Positions 1 through 5,724 of a DNA stretch of 5,724 nt are shown here, piece by piece (the first letter of the stretch is position 1; every line of letters begins with the position of its first letter). The notes under the pieces were generated by a model that was given only the letters and a program-made list of their open reading frames with translations, was not told the origin of the DNA and made no database searches. The position numbers and the translations under genes were made by a program. The stretch is from Bacteroidota bacterium (lineage in GTDB: Bacteria; Bacteroidota; Bacteroidia; M30B66), in assembly GCA_020438185.1 (NCBI GenBank), contig JAGQVC010000129.1:1-5724 (forward strand), in the 5' to 3' direction.

Positions 1-1
1 T

Positions 2-448
2 CCCCGTGAAGTTTTTATTAACACGGGATATGGAGCGGAATCATTTGTACCGGATGTTTCGGCCGGGAGAATTGTGAACGACCACATTTTGCCGAATTTT
101 AAAAAGCAGCAGTATTTCGAGGGATTGAATCTCGCAACGGATGATCTGATCCAGATGATGAGCGGAAGTTTTAAAGGCTTCCCTAAAAAAGGAGGAGGAA
201 AAGGATTGTCTCCATTCCTTATTGTGCTGATAATAATTATTGTCATAATTGTCCTTTCGTCGGCAAACAAGGGTGGCGGCCGAGGGGGCCGGTATCACAG
301 GACCTTCGGAGGACCTTTTGCAGGTAATTTTGGAGGCAGCCGTGGCTGGGGTGGAGGAGGATTCGGAGGCGGAAGCTTTGGCGGAGGAGGGTTTGGTGGT
401 TTTGGTGGAGGTTCTACAGGAGGAGGTGGTGCCGGCGGTTCATGGTGA
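2..448 (+). CDS. TPM-domain (YgcG/DUF477-like) membrane protein, 3' end only
   Basis: The last 148 residues are visible; the 5' end lies outside the window, so the frame is read from base 2 and not from the internal GTG at 74. The first visible residues (GYGAE, then D-x-x-AGRIV, ILPNFKKQQYFEGL) match the C-terminal end of the TPM domain, where family members read roughly GYGLEG...D..AGRI...I.P.F....Y..GL. One transmembrane helix follows at visible residues 71-88 (about bases 212-265), rich in Ile, Val and Leu. A Gly-rich tail with scattered Phe, Ser and Arg then ends in AGGSW, the usual end of these proteins. Such proteins are anchored in the inner membrane with the TPM domain outside the cytoplasm, and in Bacteroidota they often sit beside lemA; that neighbour would be upstream and is not visible. 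The biochemical role is poorly defined: a phosphatase is named for plant homologues, and membrane-protein quality control has been suggested. The family call is firm, the function is not. Confidence 0.88.
   Translation, partial: PREVFINTGYGAESFVPDVSAGRIVNDHILPNFKKQQYFEGLNLATDDLIQMMSGSFKGFPKKGGGKGLSPFLIVLIIIIVIIVLSSANKGGGRGGRYHRTFGGPFAGNFGGSRGWGGGGFGGGSFGGGGFGGFGGGSTGGGGAGGSW
269..445 (+). repeat. Gly-rich low-complexity coding tract
   Basis: This is the tail of the TPM-domain gene, made of irregular GGN-rich codons that encode runs such as GGGGFGGGSFGGGGFGG. It is not a perfect tandem repeat. The same low-complexity DNA leaves other frames open: the frame that starts at 249 runs through it into the next gene and makes that gene look 92 codons too long. 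Confidence 0.7.
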
Positions 449-462
449 TGTTAAAATCTTAA

Positions 463-494
463 TTTGCCGCTTCGGCACAATTCTATTAGGTTTG
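463..494 (+). promoter_or_regulatory. Bacteroidota-type promoter for the gene at 525
   Basis: A TTTG box at 463-466 and a TAGGTTTG box at 487-494 are separated by 20 bases. This fits the Bacteroidota sigma-ABfr consensus (TTTG, about 19 bases, TAnnTTTG). Transcription would start near 500, about 25 bases before the ATG at 525. The gene is therefore probably transcribed separately from the TPM gene upstream. A short 5-bp hairpin (465-477) overlaps the upstream box but has no T tract. Confidence 0.7.
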
Positions 495-524
495 AGCAAT
501 ATTCACCAAACCCTTTACATCTAT

Positions 525-1085
525 ATGAAACACCTATTACTGCTTTGCAGTCTTGTATTGACTTTTCAGATGAATGCCCAAAGTTCGAAAGGACTTGACT
601 TTGTTGATGGTTGGGCAAAAACAAACCGCGGTGATACTTTAAGAGGTCAAATCTGTTTTCTGAATACGAAAACCGGAGAGCGATTAGAGAAAATATATTT
701 TGTAGATGCCACCGGTTCAAAGAAAAGGTTAGGCTCAGACCGTTTGGATGCATTTGGCACCGCTAATGAGACATTTGAATTTATTGATATAGGTGATGGA
801 TACGGCAAAGTAATGATGCAGAAAGTAGTTGATGGAGATTTGAATCTTTTGTTTGCCTGGTTCAAAACCGAGAAAAGCACTCCCCGGGCATTTGATTATG
901 AGAAAGCTATTTTTCTCCAGAAGAAAGGTAAACCGGACTTAGTGGAAGTTTTTGACAGAAAATTTGAAAAGGATATGGCCAAATATTTCAAAGGAGACGA
1001 GGATATTATAGAGTTGATGAAGAAAAACAATTGGGGTATAGCCGATCTGGATAAGATTGTTAAAGCTTACAATGCTAAAGAATGA
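525..1085 (+). CDS. Secreted small protein of unknown function, Bacteroidota family
   Basis: The protein has 186 residues. It starts with a Sec signal peptide (MKHLLLL..., hydrophobic to F14, then MNA with Q19 next), so cleavage is likely after A18. The open frame reaches back to 249, but ATG 525 is chosen because the signal peptide begins there, a promoter lies just before it, and the upstream codons overlap the TPM gene. The mature part has two regions. The first (about 25-115) looks beta-rich and starts with a GWAKTNRGDTLRGQI stretch, which resembles the 'G.i.t..GDTi.G.I' opening of many uncharacterised Bacteroidota envelope proteins. The second (about 118-186) looks helical, is rich in Lys, Asp and Glu, and ends in a DLDKIVKAYN motif that is also typical of that group. 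I know of no tested function. A periplasmic or surface location is inferred from the signal peptide. There is no T9SS sorting domain and no credible lipobox. Confidence 0.85.
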   Translation: MKHLLLLCSLVLTFQMNAQSSKGLDFVDGWAKTNRGDTLRGQICFLNTKTGERLEKIYFVDATGSKKRLGSDRLDAFGTANETFEFIDIGDGYGKVMMQKVVDGDLNLLFAWFKTEKSTPRAFDYEKAIFLQKKGKPDLVEVFDRKFEKDMAKYFKGDEDIIELMKKNNWGIADLDKIVKAYNAKE

Positions 1086-1187
1086 TCTAAATTGAATTGC
1101 TTGGATTGTGGTATGTAAACATTTCCGGTTTAAAGATTCAACTCAGCAATACCAAAAGCAATATTTTTACATATTATATATGTATTC

Positions 1188-1218
1188 AAAAAGCGGCAGG
1201 AACTCCTGTCGCTTTTTT
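1188..1218 (+). terminator. Rho-independent terminator after the small secreted protein gene
   Basis: AGCGGCAGG pairs with CCTGTCGCT around an AACT loop, with one G-T pair, and A/T pairs extend the stem to 13 bp. A run of six T follows (1213-1218). It lies about 100 bases after the stop at 1085, so the mRNA would have a long 3' UTR. The A run on the left side (1188-1192) also gives a short T tract for minus-strand transcription. Confidence 0.8.
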
Positions 1219-1357
1219 CATGCAACAACTATGTGATTTATTCCTGAGAAATGTAAGTTTTGAAGCTTATTTGCCCCTGGCATTTTGTGCTAACATTCCA
1301 ATTTGTATAATGTATATATTAATAGGCGATATTTATTCCCCTTTTTAGATAATTGCA

Positions 1358-1376
1358 TTGTTAATTTCTTGTTAAT
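1358..1376 (+). repeat. Direct repeat TTGTTAAT x2, possible regulator site
   Basis: TTGTTAAT occurs at 1358-1365 and again at 1369-1376. The starts are 11 bases apart, about one helical turn, and the second copy ends 16 bases before the -33 box of the T9SS gene promoter. The position would suit an activator or an A/T-rich UP-like element. No regulator can be named, and chance in A/T-rich DNA is a real alternative. Confidence 0.35.
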
Positions 1377-1392
1377 AAATGTAACTTCAGGC

Positions 1393-1422
1393 TTGCGTCT
1401 TAAGTAAGATTACCTATCTTTG
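1393..1422 (+). promoter_or_regulatory. Bacteroidota-type promoter for the T9SS protein gene
   Basis: TTG at 1393-1395 and TATCTTTG at 1415-1422 are separated by 19 bases, the preferred spacing of the Bacteroidota housekeeping promoter. The start site is expected near 1429, leaving a leader of about 25 bases before ATG 1454. No Shine-Dalgarno sequence is present; the leader is A/T-rich, as is usual for strongly translated genes in this phylum. Confidence 0.82.
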
Positions 1423-1453
1423 AACAAGTAACCTAACTAAATCTCATATTCTT

Positions 1454-2899
1454 ATGAAAATGACTACTCGTTTTGGTCTGCCGCTGATTGCTTCAGCACT
1501 TTTCTTTGCCGGAAATGTTAGCGCACAGACTTACGCAACTTCGGTTGTATCTTATTCACAAGGGCCACGTGCTGATGGTGTTTCTCCAATCGGAGTTACC
1601 CGTTCAAATGCAGATAATGCTCTTGGTGGCCTCGGTTCTCCTGATGTAAATATCGGAGAAGTAGCTAACAACTCTGCATCAGTAGAATTCGTTTCTCTTG
1701 GTTATGCAGGAACTCTCGTTCTTGAATTTGCAGATCCTATCTGTAATCTGGAAGGTGCTGACCTTACAGTTTATGAAACTTCTTATGGAAGTCCTTCATG
1801 TGCTGCATGGCCAGAAAGAGCGCTTGTATGGGCAGCTCAAAGACTTGATTGCGGTGAATCTGCATGGGTTATGATTAGCCCTGCTGATGGTATTTGCCAG
1901 AATGCTGATCTTGACCTTGGAATTCTTTCTTGGGCTAAGTACATCAGAATTATGGATATCACCAACCCACTTCTTCAGGTATTCCAGGCTCCAAACCAGG
2001 ATGGTTTTGACGTGGATGCCGTTGTTGGATACAGCTCATGTGATGGTGGTGCTATTATTCCAGGTGGTGAAAATTCTCCAAATCAGGTTGTTGACAGACA
2101 CCAAGGAAACCGTAAAAACGGAACTCCTGTGCCGGCTAACCGTTCAATTGAAGGCCGCATGCTTGGCATGCCTCAAATGAGCGATGCTTCAACTCCTGCT
2201 GCCAACTATCCATTTTACGCTCTTGGATACAGCGGATGGGTTATCTTGAAGTTCCCTTACACAGTATTTAACGTTGCCGGTTACGATCTGGATGTTTACG
2301 AAACAACTTTCGGTGACAATCCTGCCCGTACTTGCGCAAGCTATCCTGAAAAAGCAAGATTCGAAGGATCTGTTGACGGTTCAACCTGGTTTGATCTTGA
2401 AGCAGTACCAACTGTGGATGATGCAGGTAACACACTTTGCCGCGATGGTAAATTGAATATCCCTGCAGGTGAAGCTGGTCTTAACTACATCCGCGTAACT
2501 GACGTAACTGTTCCTTTCGGTGCAGGTTCTACTGACGCTTATGATATCGATGGTATCATTGCAGTTAGCCAGTGCGGTAATCTTGCCGGTGGTGCTAACG
2601 GTGGTCGTGAAGCTGCTTCAACTGAAGAAACTATCGGAGAAGGTGAATACGGTATCGAAATTTACCCTAACCCAACTTCAGGAAACGCTTCAGTTACTAT
2701 TGATGCTCTTAATAACCTTGACAACTACACTATCACTGTTACTGACATGATGGGTCGTGTTGTTTCATCTGACAGAATCAACAACCAGAAAGGTGCTTTC
2801 ATTCACAACCTGAATGTAAACAACCTTCCTTCAGGAATCTATACAGTGTCTGTTGAATCAAACGGAACTCGTGAGATTTCTAAACTGGTTAAAAACTAA
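1454..2899 (+). CDS. T9SS-exported protein with two copies of a beta-rich domain
   Basis: The protein has 481 residues. A signal peptide (1-24, cleavage probably after VSA before Q25) leads to two homologous domains of about 170 residues each, roughly 26-200 and 205-380. Matching blocks are LGYAGTLVLEF / LGYSGWVILKF (82 and 257), ADLTVYETSYG / YDLDVYETTFG (102 and 277), WPERA / YPEKA (119 and 297), AKYIRIMDIT / LNYIRVTDVT (161 and 343) and FDVDAVV / YDIDGII (185 and 363). Cys116, 148 and 196 correspond to Cys294, 329 and 374. The pattern resembles surface domains with a galactose-binding-like beta-sandwich, an assignment I infer only from the motifs. A short acidic linker precedes a type A T9SS sorting domain (about 401-481) with YPNPTSG, MMGRVV and LPSGIYTVSV. 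The protein should cross the outer membrane by T9SS and be cleaved, then secreted or attached to the surface. The ligand is unknown. It has its own promoter and terminator. Confidence 0.92.
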   Translation: MKMTTRFGLPLIASALFFAGNVSAQTYATSVVSYSQGPRADGVSPIGVTRSNADNALGGLGSPDVNIGEVANNSASVEFVSLGYAGTLVLEFADPICNLEGADLTVYETSYGSPSCAAWPERALVWAAQRLDCGESAWVMISPADGICQNADLDLGILSWAKYIRIMDITNPLLQVFQAPNQDGFDVDAVVGYSSCDGGAIIPGGENSPNQVVDRHQGNRKNGTPVPANRSIEGRMLGMPQMSDASTPAANYPFYALGYSGWVILKFPYTVFNVAGYDLDVYETTFGDNPARTCASYPEKARFEGSVDGSTWFDLEAVPTVDDAGNTLCRDGKLNIPAGEAGLNYIRVTDVTVPFGAGSTDAYDIDGIIAVSQCGNLAGGANGGREAASTEETIGEGEYGIEIYPNPTSGNASVTIDALNNLDNYTITVTDMMGRVVSSDRINNQKGAFIHNLNVNNLPSGIYTVSVESNGTREISKLVKN

Positions 2900-2919
2900 T
2901 TGATTTAGTTACCATACTT

Positions 2920-2950
2920 AAAAGGCTGGCCGCAATGCGGCCAGCCTTTT
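2920..2950. terminator. Bidirectional intrinsic terminator between convergent genes
   Basis: A perfect 14-bp stem (AAAAGGCTGGCCGC at 2920-2933 with its complement at 2937-2950) closes on an AAT loop; ten of the pairs are G-C. Six T follow on the plus strand (2947-2952) and four on the minus strand. It lies 20 bases after the stop of the T9SS gene and 19 bases beyond the stop of the adaptor gene, so it can end transcription from both sides. Confidence 0.93.
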
Positions 2951-2969
2951 TTGCTTTATGGTCAAATGA

Positions 2970-4103
2970 TTATTCCTCCTCAGTATTAAACAACATTCCG
3001 CGAAGCGACATTACTCCGGAAACAACTATTCTGGAGCTTTCGCTTAATTTATTTCCTGCGATGGCTGAATATTTCCCGTCGCTTTCAATCACTTCAACCT
3101 CTGTCATATTGAACAGTCCATTCGGCAATTCCTCAAAAACAAACTCTTTACCGTCCTGACTAAAAACTGCCGAACTCTCAATGCTTAGTAAGGAGTCCGA
3201 TCCAGTGCTTATATAAGCAACAACCGATTGGCCGGGAGTAAAATCTGCTGATTCGTTGTCGAGGTGACCGTGAATAGTTATGCTTCGGTCATCGCCTATT
3301 GCTTTGCCAACCAAATACACATGTGCTGAATACACGTTATTTTCTGAACCCGTGGTTGAGAATTTTATGGATGCTCCTTTTTTGATAAACGGATAATCCT
3401 TCTCGAATGCTTTCAGCTCTACGTGCAGGTGGTCTGTGTCGATTAGCTCAGCAACAACGTCCTGTCCGCTGACAAACTTGCCACGGTTAATGTTAACCGA
3501 TTTAACAAAGGCATTTACTGGCGAATGTAAAGTGATGTTCCTTTTGATGTTTGTAGCAGTGAGGCCTTCCGGATTGATGCCACAAAAGTCCAGTTTCTCC
3601 GACAAAGCGTTCAGGTGAATATGCAAAGCATTCAAATCAGTTTGGGCTTCATCCAATTTTTTCCGCGATGAGGCTTCGCCTGAAAACAATTGTTTCTGCC
3701 GCTCGAACTCAGTTTGTGCAAAATTGAGTTTGTTCTTTACTTCCAGATAATCCTGCTGCAATTGAACATAATCCTGATGTTCTATGCTGGCAATCTCATC
3801 TCCCTTGTGGATGTGCATACCCTGAAGCAAGGGCGTACTGCGGACATATCCGCCGTAAGGCGCAAAAATACTGATAACATTGCCGGGAGGGGCCTCCAGG
3901 AAGCCATTGAGGCGAATTTCCCTTGAAATGATGCGTTTAGCAGGGTTATTAATTGTAATTCCAGCAAGATTCCGTTGCTCCTTGCTCAGGTTGACTTCGT
4001 CTGTGTTACTATTAACCGGAATATTGCCGGCGGTTTCTTCCTGTTTATTGCCGCATGCACCTAAAATAAAGGGTAATGCAGCATATATGAATTCCTTTTT
4101 CAT
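2970..4103 (-). CDS. RND efflux periplasmic adaptor lipoprotein (CzcB/CusB, HlyD family)
   Basis: The adaptor has 377 residues and would link the inner-membrane RND pump to the outer-membrane channel. A short signal peptide ends in the lipobox LGAC, so Cys17 should carry lipid. In order: first half of the lipoyl domain (about 76-110, GYVRSTPLLQGMHIHKGDEI), an alpha-helical hairpin (about 108-175) with the typical QLQQDYLE start, the second lipoyl half (about 189-222, LHSPVNAFVKSVNINRGKFV), a beta-barrel (about 224-300, including HLHVELKAFEKD) and a membrane-proximal domain to the end. Length and order are normal for the family. Metal efflux is the likely job, because the pump joined to it is of CzcA type. 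The Met-rich N-terminal copper site of CusB is not seen, so the metal cannot be named. Its ATG overlaps the TAA of the pump gene (TAATG), which points to coupled translation. No promoter of its own is evident. Confidence 0.93.
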   Translation of the reverse strand: MKKEFIYAALPFILGACGNKQEETAGNIPVNSNTDEVNLSKEQRNLAGITINNPAKRIISREIRLNGFLEAPPGNVISIFAPYGGYVRSTPLLQGMHIHKGDEIASIEHQDYVQLQQDYLEVKNKLNFAQTEFERQKQLFSGEASSRKKLDEAQTDLNALHIHLNALSEKLDFCGINPEGLTATNIKRNITLHSPVNAFVKSVNINRGKFVSGQDVVAELIDTDHLHVELKAFEKDYPFIKKGASIKFSTTGSENNVYSAHVYLVGKAIGDDRSITIHGHLDNESADFTPGQSVVAYISTGSDSLLSIESSAVFSQDGKEFVFEELPNGLFNMTEVEVIESDGKYSAIAGNKLSESSRIVVSGVMSLRGMLFNTEEE

Positions 4104-4105
4104 TA
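4101..4105 (-). promoter_or_regulatory. TAATG stop/start overlap, probable translational coupling
   Basis: Read on the minus strand, the TAA stop of the pump-channel gene (4105-4103) shares its last A with the ATG of the adaptor gene (4103-4101). No Shine-Dalgarno sequence precedes the ATG, so terminating ribosomes probably restart here and keep the two products in step. Confidence 0.75.
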
Positions 4106-5724
4106 TTGAGTCTGAAAATATTTTATTGAGGCTGCCGTGTCGTTGAGTTCGAGCAAAGCATTAAGCCATTCATTTTGAATTTGATATTGTTGTTCGAGCG
4201 CATACAAAAGCTCCAGATAAGAGGCTTCGCCCTGTTGCCAGGCAAGCATGGATTTTTGAGTAATCGTTTCGCTCACATTGAGCTGTTTCTGCTCAAGCAG
4301 TTCAAGCCGAAGGCTTTGCGTTTTGAATTTCATCAACAAAGCTTCATACTGCATGGAAACCGCCAAAACAGTGTTCTCGAGAGATTTGGAAGAGGCTTCT
4401 GCCCTTAAACGGGCCGAGGAAACCCTGGCCTTTTGAGGCACAAACCAAAGTGGAACAGATATTCCGGCTGTATACCCCGAAAAGCGATCGGCACGGGTAA
4501 AGTTTACCGGGCTTCCGTTCACATCCATAATACCCGACATAGACTGGTTAAAGTAACCCAGCCTGAAATCAGGGAACAATTTCATTCGTTCGAGACTTAA
4601 CTGGTTTTGAGCCCGCTCACTTTCGGCAAGGCCCATTTGCAGATTCGGGTGTTCCTGCCAAACCGGCCTGTCGGCCTGAATTCCTGAGATTACATCCCGC
4701 GAAGCGGAGATGGCAAGAACTGAAACGGGAGTTGGGGTGCCACAAAGCATACCAAGCTGTTTCTCAAAAGAAGCTAACTCCAACGTGGCTTCCTTTTTTG
4801 CCGATTCAATCATGGCGGCTTTCTGCTCCAGGATTAGCTTTTCAACCAACGCACTTTCGCCTGTCCGGTAACGCAAATCCGCAATATCCATGAGGCGTTT
4901 AGCCGTATTCCACAAACTGTCGGCTAGCTGAACCCGCCGTCGGGCAATAGAAGTCTGAAACCATAAAACCCGCGTTTGGCGGCTGATTTCCCTGAGGGTA
5001 ACATCACGGCGATAGCCGGCTAGCTGAACTTCGCTTTTAAGCAATTTTGACTGGGCCAGCATTAAACCGGGAAATGGTATAGATTGATTTACTGTAAATT
5101 GAAGGTCATTTTCGATGCTATTATACTGGCCGGCCATCAAATCAAAATCAGTTTTTCCGATATCGCTTGCAGCTGCTTTTTCCTTAACTGCAGCACTTAA
5201 TTGCAATTCGGCACTGCCTGCGGCAGGATGAGAACGCAAAGCCATTGCAATGCATGAATCCAGTGACACCTGTTTTTGAGCCTGAATCTGTGGTGAAAAC
5301 AGGATGAAAAACAGCATAGCAGCAAGAGCGCTACCACCGGCTTTAAGTTTACGCTCGCTTATTTGTATCAATACCGGCAACAGGAATAAAGTGAGCAAAG
5401 TTGCGGAAACAAGTCCGCCGATAACAACCGTTGCCAACGGCCTTTGTACTTCGGCCCCCGATGAATTTGAAACAGCCATTGGCAGGAAACCCAGCGAAGC
5501 CACGAGGGCGGTCATCAGGATTGGACGAAGCCTTTCGAGTGCGCCCTTTTGAATAGCATCTTTTATAGGATTGCCTTGTTCGCGGTATTGGTTAACCGCG
5601 CCAACCAGTACAATTCCATTTAGAACTGCCACCCCAAACAAAGCAATAAAACCAACACCGGCCGAAATACTGAAAGGCAGACCACGCAGATACAAGGCAA
5701 GCACCCCGCCGATTGCAGAGAATG
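4103..5724 (-). CDS. CzcA/CusA-type RND pump fused to a TolC/CzcC-like outer-membrane factor, 5' partial
   Basis: The gene runs off the right edge; the frame is open to base 5724 and reads FSAIGG before the GTG at 5704, so that GTG is not the start. Residues below are counted from that GTG. Residues 1-115 are the end of a heavy-metal RND transporter: FSISAGVGFIALFGVAVLNG, LRPILMTALVASLGFLPMA and GAEVQRPLATVVIGG are CzcA signatures, ending with the last membrane helix. A basic stretch (RKLK, 118-121), a hydrophobic segment (126-137) and QIQA before Q143 form a signal-peptide-like joint. Residues 143-533 are a complete outer-membrane efflux protein, about the size of mature CzcC, with long Ala/Gln/Glu-rich helices and two beta-strand regions (around NQSIPFPG at 206 and FSGYTAGISVPLWF at 408). 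No stop or frameshift lies between the parts. The product would carry both pump and channel; the adaptor gene follows with a one-base overlap. The metal-binding and proton-relay residues lie outside the window. Confidence 0.93.
   Translation of the reverse strand, partial: FSAIGGVLALYLRGLPFSISAGVGFIALFGVAVLNGIVLVGAVNQYREQGNPIKDAIQKGALERLRPILMTALVASLGFLPMAVSNSSGAEVQRPLATVVIGGLVSATLLTLFLLPVLIQISERKLKAGGSALAAMLFFILFSPQIQAQKQVSLDSCIAMALRSHPAAGSAELQLSAAVKEKAAASDIGKTDFDLMAGQYNSIENDLQFTVNQSIPFPGLMLAQSKLLKSEVQLAGYRRDVTLREISRQTRVLWFQTSIARRRVQLADSLWNTAKRLMDIADLRYRTGESALVEKLILEQKAAMIESAKKEATLELASFEKQLGMLCGTPTPVSVLAISASRDVISGIQADRPVWQEHPNLQMGLAESERAQNQLSLERMKLFPDFRLGYFNQSMSGIMDVNGSPVNFTRADRFSGYTAGISVPLWFVPQKARVSSARLRAEASSKSLENTVLAVSMQYEALLMKFKTQSLRLELLEQKQLNVSETITQKSMLAWQQGEASYLELLYALEQQYQIQNEWLNALLELNDTAASIKYFQTQ
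5279..5353 (-). other. Internal signal-peptide-like segment at the pump-channel joint
   Basis: The encoded segment has a basic start (RKLK), a hydrophobic core (ALAAMLFFILF) and a polar end with I at -3 and A at -1 before Q143, a plausible signal peptidase I site. RND pumps normally end in the cytoplasm, so this extra helix would run from inside to outside and place the TolC-like part in the periplasm. Whether it is cut is inferred, not seen. Confidence 0.72.

Larger units (their letters stand above)
1086..1453. other. Intergenic region, 368 bases, with terminator and promoter
   Basis: No convincing gene lies here. From left to right it holds about 100 bases of A/T-rich sequence without a recognisable element, an intrinsic terminator (1188-1218), about 140 A/T-rich bases, a TTGTTAAT direct repeat (1358-1376), the promoter of the T9SS gene (1393-1422) and a leader of about 25 bases. 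An 83-codon open frame at 1097-1348 crosses the terminator and shows no family features, so it is not called. Confidence 0.7.

Noticed and set aside
465..477. Short hairpin TGCCG-CTT-CGGCA as terminator of the TPM gene
   Set aside because: The stem has only 5 bp and no T tract follows. It also overlaps the promoter box of the next gene, so it is probably incidental.
249..524. Extension of the small secreted protein gene back to 249
   Set aside because: The added 92 codons lie mostly over the Gly-rich tail of the TPM gene in another frame and read as low-complexity Glu/Val/Ala sequence. The signal peptide and the promoter both place the start at 525.
546..548. Cys8 of the small secreted protein as a lipobox cysteine
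   Set aside because: It lies only eight residues from the start, inside the hydrophobic core, with LLL before it. A normal MNA/Q signal peptidase I site follows at residues 16-19.
1097..1348. Open frame of 83 codons in the intergenic region
   Set aside because: It runs straight through the terminator hairpin at 1188-1218, has no promoter before it, and its translation shows no domain or signal peptide that I recognise.
3304..4408. Plus-strand open frames over the efflux operon
   Set aside because: They are shadows of the minus-strand adaptor and channel genes, whose translations match known families over their whole length.
5702..5704. GTG as the start of the pump-channel gene
   Set aside because: The frame stays open to the window edge, and the residues before it (FSAIGG) continue the CzcA sequence, so the gene is cut by the window and does not start here.

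Overview
The window comes from a Bacteroidota chromosome, probably Flavobacteriales-like, although the genus cannot be told from the sequence. Four things point there. One protein carries a type A C-terminal sorting domain of the type IX secretion system (T9SS). Two upstream regions carry the Bacteroidota promoter pair TTTG/TTG and TAnnTTTG. The genes have A/T-rich start regions without Shine-Dalgarno sequences. The efflux operon has a CzcA-type RND pump fused to an outer-membrane TolC-like protein, an arrangement I associate with this phylum.

Left part, plus strand. Positions 2-448 hold the 3' end of a TPM-domain (YgcG/DUF477 type) membrane protein with one transmembrane helix and a very Gly-rich tail. 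A separate promoter at 463-494 then drives a small secreted protein of unknown function (525-1085). A 368-base intergenic stretch follows, with an intrinsic terminator (1188-1218), an 11-bp-phased direct repeat and a strong-looking promoter (1393-1422). That promoter serves a T9SS-exported protein built from two copies of one beta-rich domain (1454-2899). Its codon bias suggests high expression.

Right part, minus strand. A perfect 14-bp hairpin with T tracts on both sides (2920-2950) separates the T9SS gene from a convergent heavy-metal-type efflux operon. The first visible gene (4103 to beyond 5724) encodes the end of a CzcA/CusA-type RND transporter fused in frame to a complete TolC/CzcC-like outer-membrane factor. 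The second (2970-4103) overlaps it by one base and encodes the lipoprotein periplasmic adaptor (CzcB/CusB type). The two genes thus supply all three parts of a tripartite efflux pump. A signal-peptide-like segment at the fusion joint (about 5279-5353) suggests that the fused product is cut into an inner-membrane pump and an outer-membrane channel.

I see no RNA genes, CRISPR arrays, insertion sequences or phage genes. The fusion with its internal signal peptide is the most interesting feature. The two-domain T9SS protein and its promoter region come next.
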